In this document: positions 39,946-52,286 of the stretch, one piece after another | Layout of the letters: each line of letters opens with the position of its first letter | Position numbering within the stretch: position 1 is the stretch's first letter | Source: Prinia subflava | Lineage: Eukaryota; Chordata; Aves; Passeriformes; Cisticolidae | DNA: 64,000 nucleotides | Reading direction: 5' to 3' | NCBI RefSeq assembly: GCF_021018805.1 | Contig: NC_086248.1 | Coordinates: forward strand, 24,188,922-24,252,921 | The notes under the pieces: generated by a model | Database searches by the model: none | Told to the model about the DNA's origin: nothing | Seen by the model: the letters and a program-made list of their open reading frames with translations, nothing else | Translations under genes and position numbers: made by a program

Positions 39946-39984
39946 GGGCCGGGCCGGGCCGGGCCGGGCGGGGCGGGGCAGGGC
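39946..39984. repeat. (GGGCC)4(GGGCG)2 GC-box/G-quadruplex tract
   Basis: Eight consecutive GGGCN pentamers occur: four GGGCC, two GGGCG, then GGGCA and GGGCA. More G-runs follow to about 40,001. It overlaps Sp1-like GC boxes in the island core. Regularly spaced G3-4 runs can form quadruplex DNA on the plus strand. Confidence 0.92.
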
Positions 39985-40149
39985 ACGGCAGGGGCGGGGG
40001 GCCCGGCGCGGCCCGGGGAAGGCGCTGCCCTTCCCTCCGCGGGAGAGGGCCGGGCTTCCCTAGTTCAGGCAAGTCCTCGCCCCGTTCCCAAGGCGCTGGT
40101 TTGGTGCGACACCGTCCTGACATGTTGTAACTGGTTTCCACACCCACCG

Positions 40150-40280
40150 CGCCTGAGAGCGACGGGAAGTACCTGCGATGAGCGCTGCGCCGCCGTGACT
40201 TGCCGCCGCCGCGCTCGCAGCAGCCGGCTCGGGCCGCCCCGCCGCTCCGGAGGCGACACCCCACGCGGGGCACCGGCGCA
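40150..40280 (+). other. FAM83B: Candidate non-coding exon 1 of FAM83B (3' end defined by a donor)
   Basis: A strong consensus splice donor (gcgca|gtaagtggg) defines a possible exon end at 40,280 within the CpG island. It is upstream of, and co-oriented with, coding exon 2. The 5' boundary is unknown, and 40,150 is only a nominal start. The segment contains a short upstream ORF at 40,178-40,198 (MSAAPP, stop). FAM83B in mammals has a non-coding first exon followed by an ATG-bearing exon 2, which fits. The exon is inferred because no transcript data are available. Confidence 0.5.
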
Positions 40281-43200
40281 GTAAGTGGGACTCCCTTCAG
40301 TCTCCCTCGGGACGGGACGGGCAGGGGCAGCACAGGGCAGGGCAGTCCGCCGTCCCGCCAACATCCCGCTGGGCGCCGCGGGGCGTGTGAAGCGGGGGGC
40401 GCGGGGCGCAGGCGGCGGGGCCGGGCGCGCTGGGCGGGCGCTCCTCCCGCGGCTCCCGCGCTCCCCGCCGCGCCGGGGCCGCCACACGTGCGGTGTCGCC
40501 CGGCGGAGCGCCCGCTGCCCTTTGGTTTGCCTGGAAAGTTAACTTGCTAGTTGAACAAACAAATCCACCCCCCCAAAAAAAAACCAAAAAACAACAACAA
40601 AAAAAAAACACCCAAACCAACCAACCCAAACAAAACAAAAAACAAACAAACAAACAAAAAACCCCAAAACAACCCCGCCGCAAAACAAGCAAACAGAAAG
40701 AGAAAAGATAGAAAGCAACAGGAACGCTTGCGGTGTTGTTTTTCACTTGGATTTGATGTCCTTTGTATTCACAGAAAAGGTAATTTCGTTAATAATTAAA
40801 TAATTGCCTGTCACTGCGTAATGTAAGGTAATTATTATTTATTCTTGATACAATTCTTTAATGGAAAGGTTGGTGGAAGGCAGGTGTCATAAAACGCCTG
40901 TTTGTTCTGTTAAAGGTTGGTCATGCCAGGCCCTTAAGCCGTGGGGAGGCTCCTTGGCCGAGCCGTGGGCCAGAGGTGCTCAGGTGGATGCCACAAAAAC
41001 CATCCCTGAGAGTGTGCAACAGCTTGCAACAAGCTGTTCCCCAGGTTTAAATTTCCTGGCAAGGTTGAAACTTTATGCAGAAACTGTCAAAGTAATCACA
41101 TTTCCATTGGAAAAGAGATAAGGAATCCTGAGGAGAGCACCCTGGCCAGGCCCTTTCCAAGGACTGGCTGTACGAGCCTGAGGTTAGAGATGCTCCCTAA
41201 AGTTCCTGAATAGGAAATTTTTCAAATCCTGTGAATATTACTATGGCAGAGAAGTTCCTTGTCTCTAGTACTACTCTGGGACCCCTGTTGAATGTTGCAT
41301 CATTTTCTTTAGTGACATTTGTCATCTGCTGCGTTTGTGAAAGTCTGGGATACTCTTCAAATCTTTCTATATAAAGGCACAGTTACTTCTTTCTCATAGA
41401 AAAAAGGTCTTTTCTTGCTGGGTTCCTGATAATGGCATTAGAAAGGTCTGAGCATGTTGTTAACAGAAGGACAAGACAATCCCATCAATGCAGGATTCAG
41501 AATTTATGTTCTTTACCAGAGGATCCAGTTTTAGCAGCTCAGTTGGAGTTTAAATTCAATTTAAGGGCATTAATGACACTTATTTAAAAAGTTTTGAGTG
41601 ACTGATCCCTGTGTTCAAGCAGAGAAGATGGCTGATATGCTGGGCTGGGATGAACAGACAAGGTTATTTCTCTGAGGATGAACTACTACTTTCCTGGTAC
41701 TGGTAAAATTTGTGATCATGTACATAAAGTGTGATAAAGATCTGTAAGCCTCCAGAGATGGGCCTCATTCTGCACAACCTTGCTAATGTAATTGTTGACC
41801 TGAGGAGGACCTTTGAAAAATCAAGTTTATTATGCAGAAATCACAATACATGGTTGAATAAGACACCAAAAAGCTTATTGAGAATTTTGTCCAAACCTCT
41901 ACTGCTTTATCCAGAATTATATGGTTTCACAGGTTCAGTTTCTGCACAGTAGCTCTTACCTTCTACAGAGAAAAATACCTGTGTCAAGACCTGTAGAGGT
42001 GTATGTATACTTTTGTCAAGTATACCTGAAGCCATTGTTTTAATTTGGGAGTTCTCTTTTGTTTCATATGAATGTATCTCATGCTGATGGCCATAATTTC
42101 AAAAACAAGGATTAAATTTTTTTCATTTGTCTCAAGTGTTCTGTGATTTATTTCCATGCTGGCAAATTTTACATTTACTTTCTTAAATTAATGTGCACTG
42201 CTTTAAGCTTCTTTTGTAAACAGCACTTGTAAATCAAACATCAAAGCTGTTCACTGTAAAATGACTATTCTTGTTTGGAAGATGCTGCCCCAGAAGTCTC
42301 ACCTTTCCATGGTTACTTACATGTATTCCCTGCTTTCAGCATAAGTCTGAGCATAAGTTACTGTGTTCGACCTATGTCACAATTAATTAATTCATTATGT
42401 TCAATGAAAAGTCAAGCAATATACTATACTATTGTGAAAAACAAATGAAAGAACCAAACCAATTAAAAGAAATGCATGTGAGGCAGAACACACATGTAAT
42501 CATATTTTCTTTTTATTTGTTCATAACATTCAATATTTGATATTGCACAATGTTACATATTAAGTACAGTCCTATTCCCTTAAGTTATTTTCAAAGGACA
42601 GAATGAGGAGAAGAAAAAAATCAATTCAGACAGGCTTTTGAAATAAACACATCTTTCTCAACTGTATATATGCAGTCAGTGGAAAAATTTCTTTTTTGGA
42701 AGTATATCCATTCCAAAGTAGTAAGAATTTTAGAAATATCTTTTACTTGCTTTTGTAAAATCATATTTATTCTTACATCTCATAATAAGACTGACTTTTA
42801 AGAATGACTGTGTTACTACAGTGACTAGAGAATGACTTGTCCTGGAGGGCCCTAAAAGAGGAGTGTATTGAAATCTCAGTGAAGTTACCTGTATTTGCTG
42901 TTCAGACTCTTAAGAACGACTCAGTTGAGCACCTGCATTTTGTACTCCTGGTTCTTCATTCTGTATCTAAAATGTCTTGAAAACCTGGTCCGGATGATTG
43001 GGCCAGTCCTGATGTGACTGTTTTAATTTTCTGATATGTTAAGAGTTTAATCTTTGAATCTGTCTGTCTTGCCTGTACTGTGTGCTTAGTTCCTTCTGCC
43101 ACATGCTGTGTCTGCATCTGTGAGAAGGGAAATGGTATCACTCCTATTTCATAACATTTCATTTCTTCTTGTGAGAGCAGTGTAGAATGGAGCCCTGAGT

Positions 43201-44889
43201 AGCTGTCAGAGGAATAAGTGTAGTTCTTAGTTGGGGGGAGAGCAATCAGATCCCTTTCGTGTTCTGCTTTCCAGTTCACCACAAAGAGCTGCTCTTGAAG
43301 CAGCCAGGAACACTCCTTTCCCCCAGGCTCGAAAGCAATCCTATCTGGGAAGATCTGCCCTGCTACTTGGCTGAGACACAGGATTCAAATGGAATTATTC
43401 CATATGACATGCTGATGCCAGCTTCAGATCTGGATTTTTATTTCTTGGTCTTTTTTTTAACCTCAGACTTCCCAAGTTCGTTATAAATCTTGATTTAATT
43501 GAACATTTAATTGGTTTTTGAAGTATCAGTAGTTATGGAGATTTTTATTTTCATTCCTTTAGGTTAATACAGCTAATTTACATTTCCTTTCGGGAAGATT
43601 TAAACCATTCCCAACAGACAGTGGAAAGCAACTGCACTGTTTGCAAAAATATCTGGAAGGTCTTGATGGGAAGAGGGAATTAAGTTACATTTATATGCCA
43701 GTAAATGAAATCAGAACTCCATATGACTATTTGCTGTTATACTGCAATACTATTAATTGGGCTTGTGAGGAAACCCAATGTTAACTCTCAAGCTCTCAAG
43801 CTTTTTCTGACTTTCCTACCGTCGTTAGATGTTCTTCTTACTTCTACAGTCTTTCTCTTAAGCTTCATGCCCTAGCCCTGGAAGGTGTGCTGCCATCTTT
43901 CTATTTTACATGGCTATGCTGATGCTGCTGTCATGAAACACCTTCCCCTCCCCCTCTTTTTTTTTTTGGTGAGTTACTGAGGGTTGCAGAAATGTGAAGG
44001 AAGAAACATTGGGTATTTGTTCTCCCTCTTTCTTAAATCTCCAATGCACAGCACAAAGCAACCCTCTCAGACCTTGTTAAATGAAATAAAAAACAGTATG
44101 AGTTTATAAAACATCAGCAGCAAACAGCTTGTTATTAATGTTAAAAAAAAAAGATTAAAGCAGCCGCTCCTTTTGGCAGAAGGAATGAGCAGGTTGGAAA
44201 CTAGACATCAAATTGCTGATTCAGAGTTTGATCCCAGATGTGGGAGGATAAATCTTTCTGGAGTTCCTCATAACTCACTGAAATGAGCTAGGCTGGTCCT
44301 GCTTGGGAGCAACAAGTGGATTAGATCAGCATGGGAGAAGAGATAGATAAGGAGGAGTACCTGAATGACTGTGGTTTCAAAGAAGGCAAAGAAAAGAGAT
44401 GCATTGCAGAGACAAGTAATGTATCAAAAAGTAGGAAATTTAATTGGTCTCTGAAGTGCTTCTTTGGACAGTACTCAGTCAGTTCTTGCAAAAGAGGTTT
44501 TGAAACCCAGCCTATGGTAGTGTATTGGGACATGCATTGGGTATGTATTGGTGTTACTGGTATGGATGTTCAGTCTACCATGAGCTCTGACATAGCTTGT
44601 AATAGCAGAACTTCCTACAATCACTGAATTGTGTGTTTAGTTTACTTTACGTAAAAGCTCTTTGTCTACCTCTTTAATATAATATCTACTTAATATTTAT
44701 CTATCTCTTTAATATTTAATTTGTGGCAATAGTAGTCCCTGTGCCTTTTCAAAGTTTTTTAAATTCGTGGAAGATTTTAGAAAAAGTTAGAGCAACTTTA
44801 CCAGAAAAGTATTTTGGTTAATAACTGTGCATGTGTCATAGATATCTAGAAATATTCTTATTGTTTTCTTACTTATTTTCTCTGTGCAG
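40281..44889 (+). other. FAM83B: Inferred FAM83B intron 1
   Basis: The inferred intron runs from the GTAAGT donor at 40,281 to the AG at 44,888-44,889. The acceptor is preceded by a pyrimidine-rich stretch (ttgttttcttacttattttctctgtgcag, 44,861-44,889) containing a plausible branch adenine near 44,871. The intron begins with the last of the CpG island, then the A/C-rich tract at 40,553-40,695. The rest is AT-rich with no named repeat. Open frames within it (for example 42,956-43,282 minus) have no recognisable product. Confidence 0.55.
40553..40695. repeat. A/C-rich low-complexity tract
   Basis: About 140 bp consist almost only of A and C on the plus strand: C7 and A9 blocks, (AAC)n, (CCAA)n and (CAAA)n words. 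It sits right at the downstream edge of the CpG island, about 270 bp into the inferred intron 1. It resembles the tract at 15,041-15,126 and the complement of 5,787-5,980. Confidence 0.9.
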
Positions 44890-44949
44890 ATACATTTCAT
44901 CCGCTCATGAATGGATGCTTAAAAGACTTTATACAAAATACATGTGAAA
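44890..44949 (+). promoter_or_regulatory. FAM83B: FAM83B exon 2 5' UTR with four upstream AUGs
   Basis: Exon 2 begins at 44,890 after the cag acceptor. In 60 nt there are AUGs at 44,907, 44,911, 44,915 and 44,942, all in weak context (C or T at -3). The first opens a 25-codon frame ending at 44,984, which overlaps the main start in another frame. The second is in frame with the CDS but stops after three codons (44,911-44,922). The third stops at 44,947. The fourth is a minimal AUG-UGA start-stop whose stop ends 2 nt before the main AUG. The main AUG at 44,950 has A at -3 and G at +4. The layout suggests leaky scanning or reinitiation control of FAM83B translation. Confidence 0.7.
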
Positions 44950-45393
44950 ATGGAAACTTCATCTTTGTTGTCCTCCTTACATGATGAATGCAGATCAGAC
45001 AACTATATTGAACCTCATTACAAGGAGTGGTACCGAATAGCCATTGATGCTCTGATTGAAGGAGGTTTAGAAGCCTACAAAGAATTTCTTTCCAAAGAGA
45101 GATGCTCAGAGTTCCTAGCGGATGAGGAAATTGATTATATTTTGAACAATGTTCACAAACTTCCCCAAAATACGATTTATTCCTCTAACCATGCCATTGA
45201 TGACACCTCTTCCTCGGGAACGTACTGGCCCATTGAATCAGATGTGGAAGCTCCAAATCTTGACTTAGGCTGGCCCTATCTGATGCCTGGAATTTCTGGT
45301 GGCACAAATATTGATCTCCTTTTTCACCCACCACGAGCACAGCCTTACACCATAAAGGAAACTGTTCGGAAGATGATACGAGAGGCAAGAAAG
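44950..45393 (+). CDS. FAM83B: FAM83B, first coding exon (residues 1-148, partial gene)
   Basis: This exon encodes the N-terminus of FAM83B, a cytoplasmic scaffold protein. Its DUF1669 domain has a phospholipase-D-like fold without phospholipase activity. In mammals it binds casein kinase 1 isoforms and promotes EGFR/RAS/MAPK signalling. The translation begins [20 protein letters not shown] and contains [37 protein letters not shown] and [17 protein letters not shown], all hallmarks of FAM83B. It ends with [13 protein letters not shown]. Exactly 148 codons lie between the Kozak-strong ATG and the AAG|GTAAAC donor, so the exon ends in phase 0. An in-frame GTG at 44,944 upstream is not the start. 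Most of DUF1669 and the long C-terminal region of this roughly 1,000-residue protein must lie beyond the window. No frameshift or stop is present and the exon looks functional. If the intron were retained, the frame would run 16 more codons to a stop at 45,442. Identification rests on recalled family sequence. Confidence 0.96.
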
Positions 45394-48300
45394 GTAAACA
45401 TGAAAATAATATGGGGAAAAAAAGTGGCAATAATAATAATCTAGTTGGTGTTTTATTACAAGGGTATTTTTGTTTTTGTCCTGACAGGAAAAAATTATCT
45501 GGTTGCTCACAGTTTAGTTGGAAAGGTTTTCCCAGACTGAGATCAGTCCTTCGGTGTCACATGCACCACGGTTATTAACTGTAATTCAGGGGGATCAAGG
45601 GTTAATTGGAGGGATTAATTAATCAATCCTACCATTATAATGAATGATTACTGTTTTACTGTAATGCTGACCAGTGCAGGAGACATTTGGAGATAATCAG
45701 CACACCTTTTCTTTGACCTCAGTTGAATATATAATAAGTGATACAATTCTGTATAACTTCAGGATTTATACTAATGTTTTTCTCTTGCATCAGTGGGAGC
45801 ATGCATTGGTTTGCCATGGCAGACAGTTACAAGAAAACAACACCTCGATGTTCATCTGAATCATGTACCTTGAGAGTCAGGTTTTATGATTTTTGCATAT
45901 CCTTGCAGAAATCAAACTCAGAATGAAAAAACAAACTAGACTTGGGCAACAAGGAAATAGATTTTTCTCTTGTATCTTGCCTTCATTTCTGATTAATGAC
46001 TAGAAAATTTGGACATTTTTCCATTTTTCCAAAGGTCCACTCTCCACTTAGGAGTACTTGTATGTTGAGTTTCCTATAGCACACCCAGCTTACACCTTAG
46101 TGACAGAATGTTGTATGTACAAACCACTTTTGCTCTCAGTGTGTCAGTTTAAAACTTCTAAGTTTTAAATTTTTAAAACAACGTCAGATAAAAAGAAAAC
46201 CAAAAAAAGTATTACCATGCAGATCTGTTTGACACATGGTCATAATGCCTCTTTTAAAAGTTTCATAAGTATTTCTGGCAAGAATGTCACACTATCAGAT
46301 TTTCTCGATACAATTATGTTTTGCATGACCCTATGAACTTTAAATTGGTCGAATGGGCTCGATCTCACATACATCTGTAGACACTTCAGTGGCTGAAATA
46401 TTTGTGTAAATATGTGCAATAGAAATGGACTGGACAGGACAGAGAAGGACTGCGTCTTTTGCATTGTCTCTGCTATATTTAGATAAAGCATATAATTTGT
46501 TGCCATAATAGAGTTATCACTAGGCCTTTTATCCTACAGTTTATAATTTGGAATGACTGTATGGTCAAGGAAGAGTTAATTAATTCTCTCCCTCTTGATC
46601 CCTTTCTGAGTGAGATTTGATGTTTTCTGGTTTGTTCTGTAGTGAGACTTGCCTGTGAATTGCCCCAAATACTCTTGTCAGCTGCAGCTCCTGACCTACT
46701 CATGTATCCACTGTAAGGGAAATAACTAAATCCCTGTTAACGCTGTTGGGAAGACTAGTGCAGTTTTGCTTCAAGGTCTTGAAATGCCATTAAGTTAGGC
46801 CATTCTCCCTTAGTTGCTCCTTGAATGCAGCTGTAGAAAAAAATTAAGTGTCATTCTTGTTTTGCTTTGGAAGAAGTTTGAATGCATAGTATGTTGCTCC
46901 CTGATGTGCATGTGTTGCTTCCGCTTTGTAAAGAAGATGTTTTATGTGTGTCACTGTCAAATCTGACAGCTGAAAGGTTTGTTTAGTTGATCAGCACAAC
47001 CTTAACATCAACAACCATAACAATTTTGATACAGTGATACAGATTGGTTGCTTCAGGGACCAGCAATTAAATCCAAGTGACATAGTATTGTTCAGCCTCT
47101 TTTGTCTGCAGATGCATAGAAAAATTGAAAGTATTTCTAAGTAAGGTAAAGTATTTAACTCATGATTTAAATCATGCTTACAGTAAGCCCTTTGTAAACA
47201 GCCTAGTGCACTTCTCCTAAGCCACTTAAAAAATGTAGTTACATTAAACAGGGTTCTTTGTTATGTAGTAATGGAGATGCGTAGTCTTGAGAATATTCAA
47301 AGCCAATAGGATAATATTGCACATGAAAAACAGAAACCTGTAAAGAATAAATCATCAAATCATGTTCAGCCAACACAGCTGTAAGCAAAATTTACAGGAA
47401 TTTCAGCAAACTTCTGTGTGAAAATATACAGGCTATTGGAGGTGGGCATATTCGTGCCACTTAAATTTAAGCACAAAGCCTGAGTGTCTGAGATCAGGCG
47501 TTGATTTCCCTGGGCTACCTGAGAACTTGGTGTAGTAGGAAACTGGCTCCTGCCAAGGGCAAGGCAGAGAATGTTTCTGCACTGATTCAGTCCATGAAGG
47601 AACCCATTGGATGTGTATTTGTATGTATAAACCATCCCAAAAATTCATGAAGGAGACTGAGCCACTTGAAACCTAGAGGCTTTTGAATATTGGGATATAC
47701 AAGGATAAGGTGACACTATTAGTGGACTTATTCTTGACCTCTTTCATGCTTGATACATCATAGTGTCACTCCTTAAAATGATTATTATGTATGTTAATTT
47801 TGACCTTAAGAAGATGTTGTAAACAACATTAAGCAACTTGATTGCTGACTGATTTTTTCCTAACTAGGGGAAAATCATTTGTAAGGCCATGTTACACTAG
47901 ACAAAAACCAGTGACTATAGAGAAGTGTTGTAATAAAATCTTGTCACATTTTTCTGGGATACACAAGCAGCATAAAAATTATAGATATCACCTTCATTGT
48001 AAAGTACAGGTGATGTAATAATGGAATTCCTACAGAAAAGAATCAATACTATTAATTCCTAGAAGAATGAGCTAACCATTTAAAGAGATGAATGCATGCT
48101 TGTGATGTATGTTTCTGAAGTTTACATAGAGCAGGGAAACTGTATTGAACACATCATGGCATTACATTGTCACCTGTGTACTACAGCACTTCTGTGGGAT
48201 AGATGCGATGTTAGCAGAGTGCCTTAGGTCAAACCAAGATGTCAACACGATGGGGCTTACAGCTGCTGTAACTAGACCTCATCTAAATGATACAGCTTGC

Positions 48301-51300
48301 CAACCACCCTCCTCTGTCAACATGACCCGTGTTCACACAAGGAGGCGTTCAGCGTGACTGTGTCAACTGGGGAGACACGAGCCTTTTTCACATGCTGATA
48401 TGACCATGTGAGGAAAAACCACTGCAAGGTCTGTCTGACCTTAATGATGGACACCTTTGTAAACAAGCTGGTAGCCTTATTTCTCTTATGTTTTGGAGGC
48501 TGCTGCCTTTAATCACTGGCAGGTTTCCGCCTTCTCCGAGGCTTGAGGTGCTCCTACAGCGTGACTCATCATGGCTGGGCTGTCTGAACAGCAACTGATA
48601 ATGTTTCGCAGTTTTTGCTGAGAAGATTATTCATCTGGGAAATGATATCAAGATTATTACTCATCTATGTCAGGTTGTAGTGGGTTGATGCTGGTTAACA
48701 TGAAAATTCCTTCTTTTAGTGCACTGTAACACAGAGACTTCAATAATGATGTGTTCTCTCCCTCTGTGACTTTTCATAAGAGTTGCATCAAAACCGTCAG
48801 TTATGAGGCTCGTACTTGTGTGCGAGGAACCTCTTGTACTGTTTTCAACAGGGTGAGGCAACAGGGAAGAGAAAGGACAGAGCACCAAAGGGACCTTCTG
48901 GCAGTGTGTTTTTCTCTTTTATAGTAGCTAGATTCCTCTGTCGACCATAGAGATGTTCCTGCACAGTTTTGGAGAGAAGGCACAGCTCAGACTAATAAAC
49001 AGATGAGGATCTGCTCTTCCTGAGAGAATTGAAACCTGTTTTTTAAAGAACCATGTTGTTTAGACAACCCAAGGGTTACTGGTTTGTAGCACATGCCAGA
49101 AAACACTTAAAGACTTTCCTGACATACTTTTGGGATTTATGATGGAATGTATGAGGTAGCACATTATTCAAAAAAATATGCAATACTTTTCACTGACTTT
49201 ATTTTATTAAAATAGACTAGCAGTTGTAAGCCTGGGTTTATGAAATCAGTGATATTTGTAAGAATTCTTTAAAAACCTAATTGCTTAGAAGCTTAAATAA
49301 AAATTTGAATTGTTAGAGTATTATAATTGTGGAAAATGAAAAAAGGTGGTTGTTTTTGCTGAAATACTCATGGTTGGGGTTTTTAATGAGAAAAGTTGCA
49401 AAACTTGGACTCTTGGGAAAGAATTACATTATACACTGTGAATCAGTATAACTTGTTATTAGTCTTGCTGGACACACTGTAGGTAAGCACTTATTTAAAA
49501 ATGTCTTCCTTTTGAATTCTTTTGAGAGAGTCATGTACCAAATGTAATGCCTGTGTTGTTTTCTAGAACAGTGGACTTCGTCAGATAAAAACAGTTGACT
49601 CATTTTAAAAAATATATAAAAAGGAAAATATTTTCTTTTACTTTTGGGTTTTTTGTTTTATTTTGTTGTGTATAGTTTCAGGCAAGAGTGAAAGTTTGTA
49701 TTACAAAAACCAATAATTCACTATTAATTAATTATTGTTTGCTATTATTTTTCATTATTAATTCACTATTATTTACTGTTAATCTCATTTGGTCATGTGT
49801 ATAATACAGTAATAATAATAGTCTAGTACTGGCTGCAATCTATTATGAAAGAAAATCAAATTCTTACATGCTTATATGAACAGTAATGTTTCTATACAGA
49901 AAAAAACCCTTGTAGAATATGGATGTGTTGAGCAATCTTATATTTCTGTTTCACCAGTACTCTTTGCCAACTATTTTTTAATATAATTTTAACACAGACT
50001 GGAGCAATGAGAATGATTCGTGCTTGTGGCAGTGCTTGTCTTAGCTCACTAATTGCATTGACTCAAGCATATGAGATAGGGGCTGCACATTTTTGTATGT
50101 AAAAACCAGAGCAGTCTGCTGAATTCAGGGACAAAGAACAGATAAATGCAGTAGTTGTCCCACTCAGACATTTTCTGTAGTATCTCTAAAGTGTTGGATT
50201 ATCAGTGGATATAATTTTTTAAGATGAGAGTTACACATATAAGCAGCATTTTCCCTGCCAAGATATTCTGCCCCACAAGGATTTCAGCAGGTGCCTTTTG
50301 GTTCAGCTGCTCTGCTGAAGGGTGAATTCATCATTAACTTCCTCTCAACTTCTGTTCAAAGACTTCCTGATGGTTGAAAACCAGCATGGCAGTCATGTAT
50401 ATGGTTTCTAGGTGAAACATAGTTTTTAGTTTGTAGTTGATTTATTTCAGAAAGTGAGATCATTTCCCATTTTTCTAATTGCACAGAGTACATGCCATGT
50501 GTCGGAAGAGAACTTGTCTTGCTCTTGTTGCTACTGTGTGACCCAGTATCAATTTTTTGTCATCACAAAGTAGTGCTGCTCACAAGTAATTATTTCAGGC
50601 ATTTTCTCTGCTTGGATTTGCCTTCAGAATCTTCACACTGTTTTACTTGCCTGTCCCCTTCTCTCCCTGCTGTCCTGCTCCCCCGTGGAAGGCTGGTCCC
50701 AGAGCAGTCGCAGCAGTGCCTCACAGTGCAGGCAGAGGACTGCCATCCATGGGACACATCTGCAAGCAATTTTATGATCTGGAAAACCTGGGACTTTTGT
50801 GAAATCCAATTCTTAACGTGCTCTAAACATGAAACCCACAATGCTTCCTGATAGCGCTCCTGTTACGTGGAAAGGATCCAAAACTGAAGAGCAAACAGAG
50901 TTCAGAGCTTGGAGTGGGAATCTTTGAGAACATTATTTTAATTAGTTGTGGTAGTTTTTTATTCACAGGTTTCTATCTTTGTAAGACTTTTGACACCTTC
51001 AATACTCATATTAAAAGATGTAATTAAATAATTTATAGGTACTGCCATTTTTGTGTCAGAACTGTGCTAATGTGTTATCAAAATATCACACCTCTGTGAT
51101 GAATTTAAAAATGGAATAGGGAAGATTAAAGGCCAAATATTGCAGGCAGCTGTATTTCTTTATTAATGTCTGTCTCATTCACATACATATGAGACGCAGG
51201 CATACATATATGCTTTGTAGCAATTCCTTTTATTAAAGCTTTTTCTCTCATTGACATAAACCTCTGTCAGTCAAAACAAAAGCACCATTAAGAGGTCATT

Positions 51301-52286
51301 CATGCTTTTTGCACATTCAGTAGATGAAAGTCTTCTTTATCATATTCAGCAACAACTTTTTACTACATTATGCTGAAGCAATTACAGATACAGATACAGA
51401 TTTACAGCAAAATCTGCTGTAAATACAAAACTGTTGATTTAAAATTATTTTTCCCAGGCAGAATGCTTCTTTCAGTGCCCAGACTAGTGTATTTGGGTTT
51501 TGTCCCTCTCCTTTTTTCACTTGTCCAAAAAATACTGATAATGTTGAAGTGCTATTTTTGTTCATCTGAATTCCTCTCCTGGAGAGATCTCCATTTTTCT
51601 GCTTTTTTTTTTTTTTCAACCAGGAAACCATCTTGCCTGAAGAACTATAGCCTTAATCACTTCACATTCCTAAATCTGTAAGCCTTTTTTCATCTTTTGT
51701 AGTTTTAGCATAGCTTTTGAACTAATTATAGCTTTCCAGCACAGCCAGTGATGTGCCGAGGGGGACACATTTAGGGTAATTTTAAACTTTGAACTTGTTC
51801 TATATCAGAATTTGGAAACTAAAATATTATATTATCTATGGTAGGATTTTAAGTGAGCATGGCTTGGTGTGCAGATATCTGCAGTACTGAAGTAGTATTT
51901 GTGTAACACAGTGTGATAGAATCTACATAGAAAGTGGACAAGTGCTGACAAAACAAAAGTTCAAAATTTCCCATTCTTCTGTTTGGAAGGAGTGGGATTG
52001 CATGCCAGTGAGTTACACGTATTAAGATTCCTCATGTATCAGATCTGAGTACAAGTATCTACTTCACTTTTAATTATTTCAGAATGACTTGCCTAATGTT
52101 ATTTAATTTTAATGACATTAAATGTCCTTGAGGAGTACTGTTAGTATTCCAGTACACATGACAGAAGAGTCAAAGTACACTTTATTATTTACCTCTCTGA
52201 AGGAAGTGCAGACCTTGCCATAGACAGCTGTGTAGTCATGCCTTCCATTTTAGCCTGCTGATAAAGTATGTCTATAACCATTTTCT

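Larger units (their letters stand above)
39250..40520 (+). promoter_or_regulatory. FAM83B: CpG island, candidate FAM83B promoter
   Basis: CpG dinucleotides become frequent from about 39,250. GC content is extreme from about 39,840 to 40,510, in contrast to the AT-rich flanks. There are several Sp/KLF-type GC boxes (ggggcggggc near 39,970, aggggcgggggg near 39,990), an ETS-like gacgggaagt at 40,161-40,170 and a CACGTG E-box at 40,485-40,490. No TATA box is evident, as is usual for CpG-island promoters. The island lies 4.6 kb upstream of FAM83B coding exon 2 and contains a consensus donor at 40,281. Exon 1 transcription from here is therefore the simplest reading. The island could also drive a divergent non-coding transcript. 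The transcription start site is not determinable from sequence alone. Confidence 0.75.

Noticed and set aside
39815..40746. Several long overlapping frames on both strands in the CpG island
   Set aside because: Stop codons are scarce in very GC-rich DNA. The products are Pro/Arg/Gly/Ala low-complexity with no domain.
40493..40799. Lys/Asn/Pro/Gln-rich frames after the island
   Set aside because: They are translations of the A/C-rich low-complexity tract.
48674..49000. Possible inverted LTR starting tgtagtgggttgatgctggt
   Set aside because: Only the first 20 or so bases resemble an avian LTR terminus. The following sequence does not match the LTR at 19,085-19,684 or any other I know.
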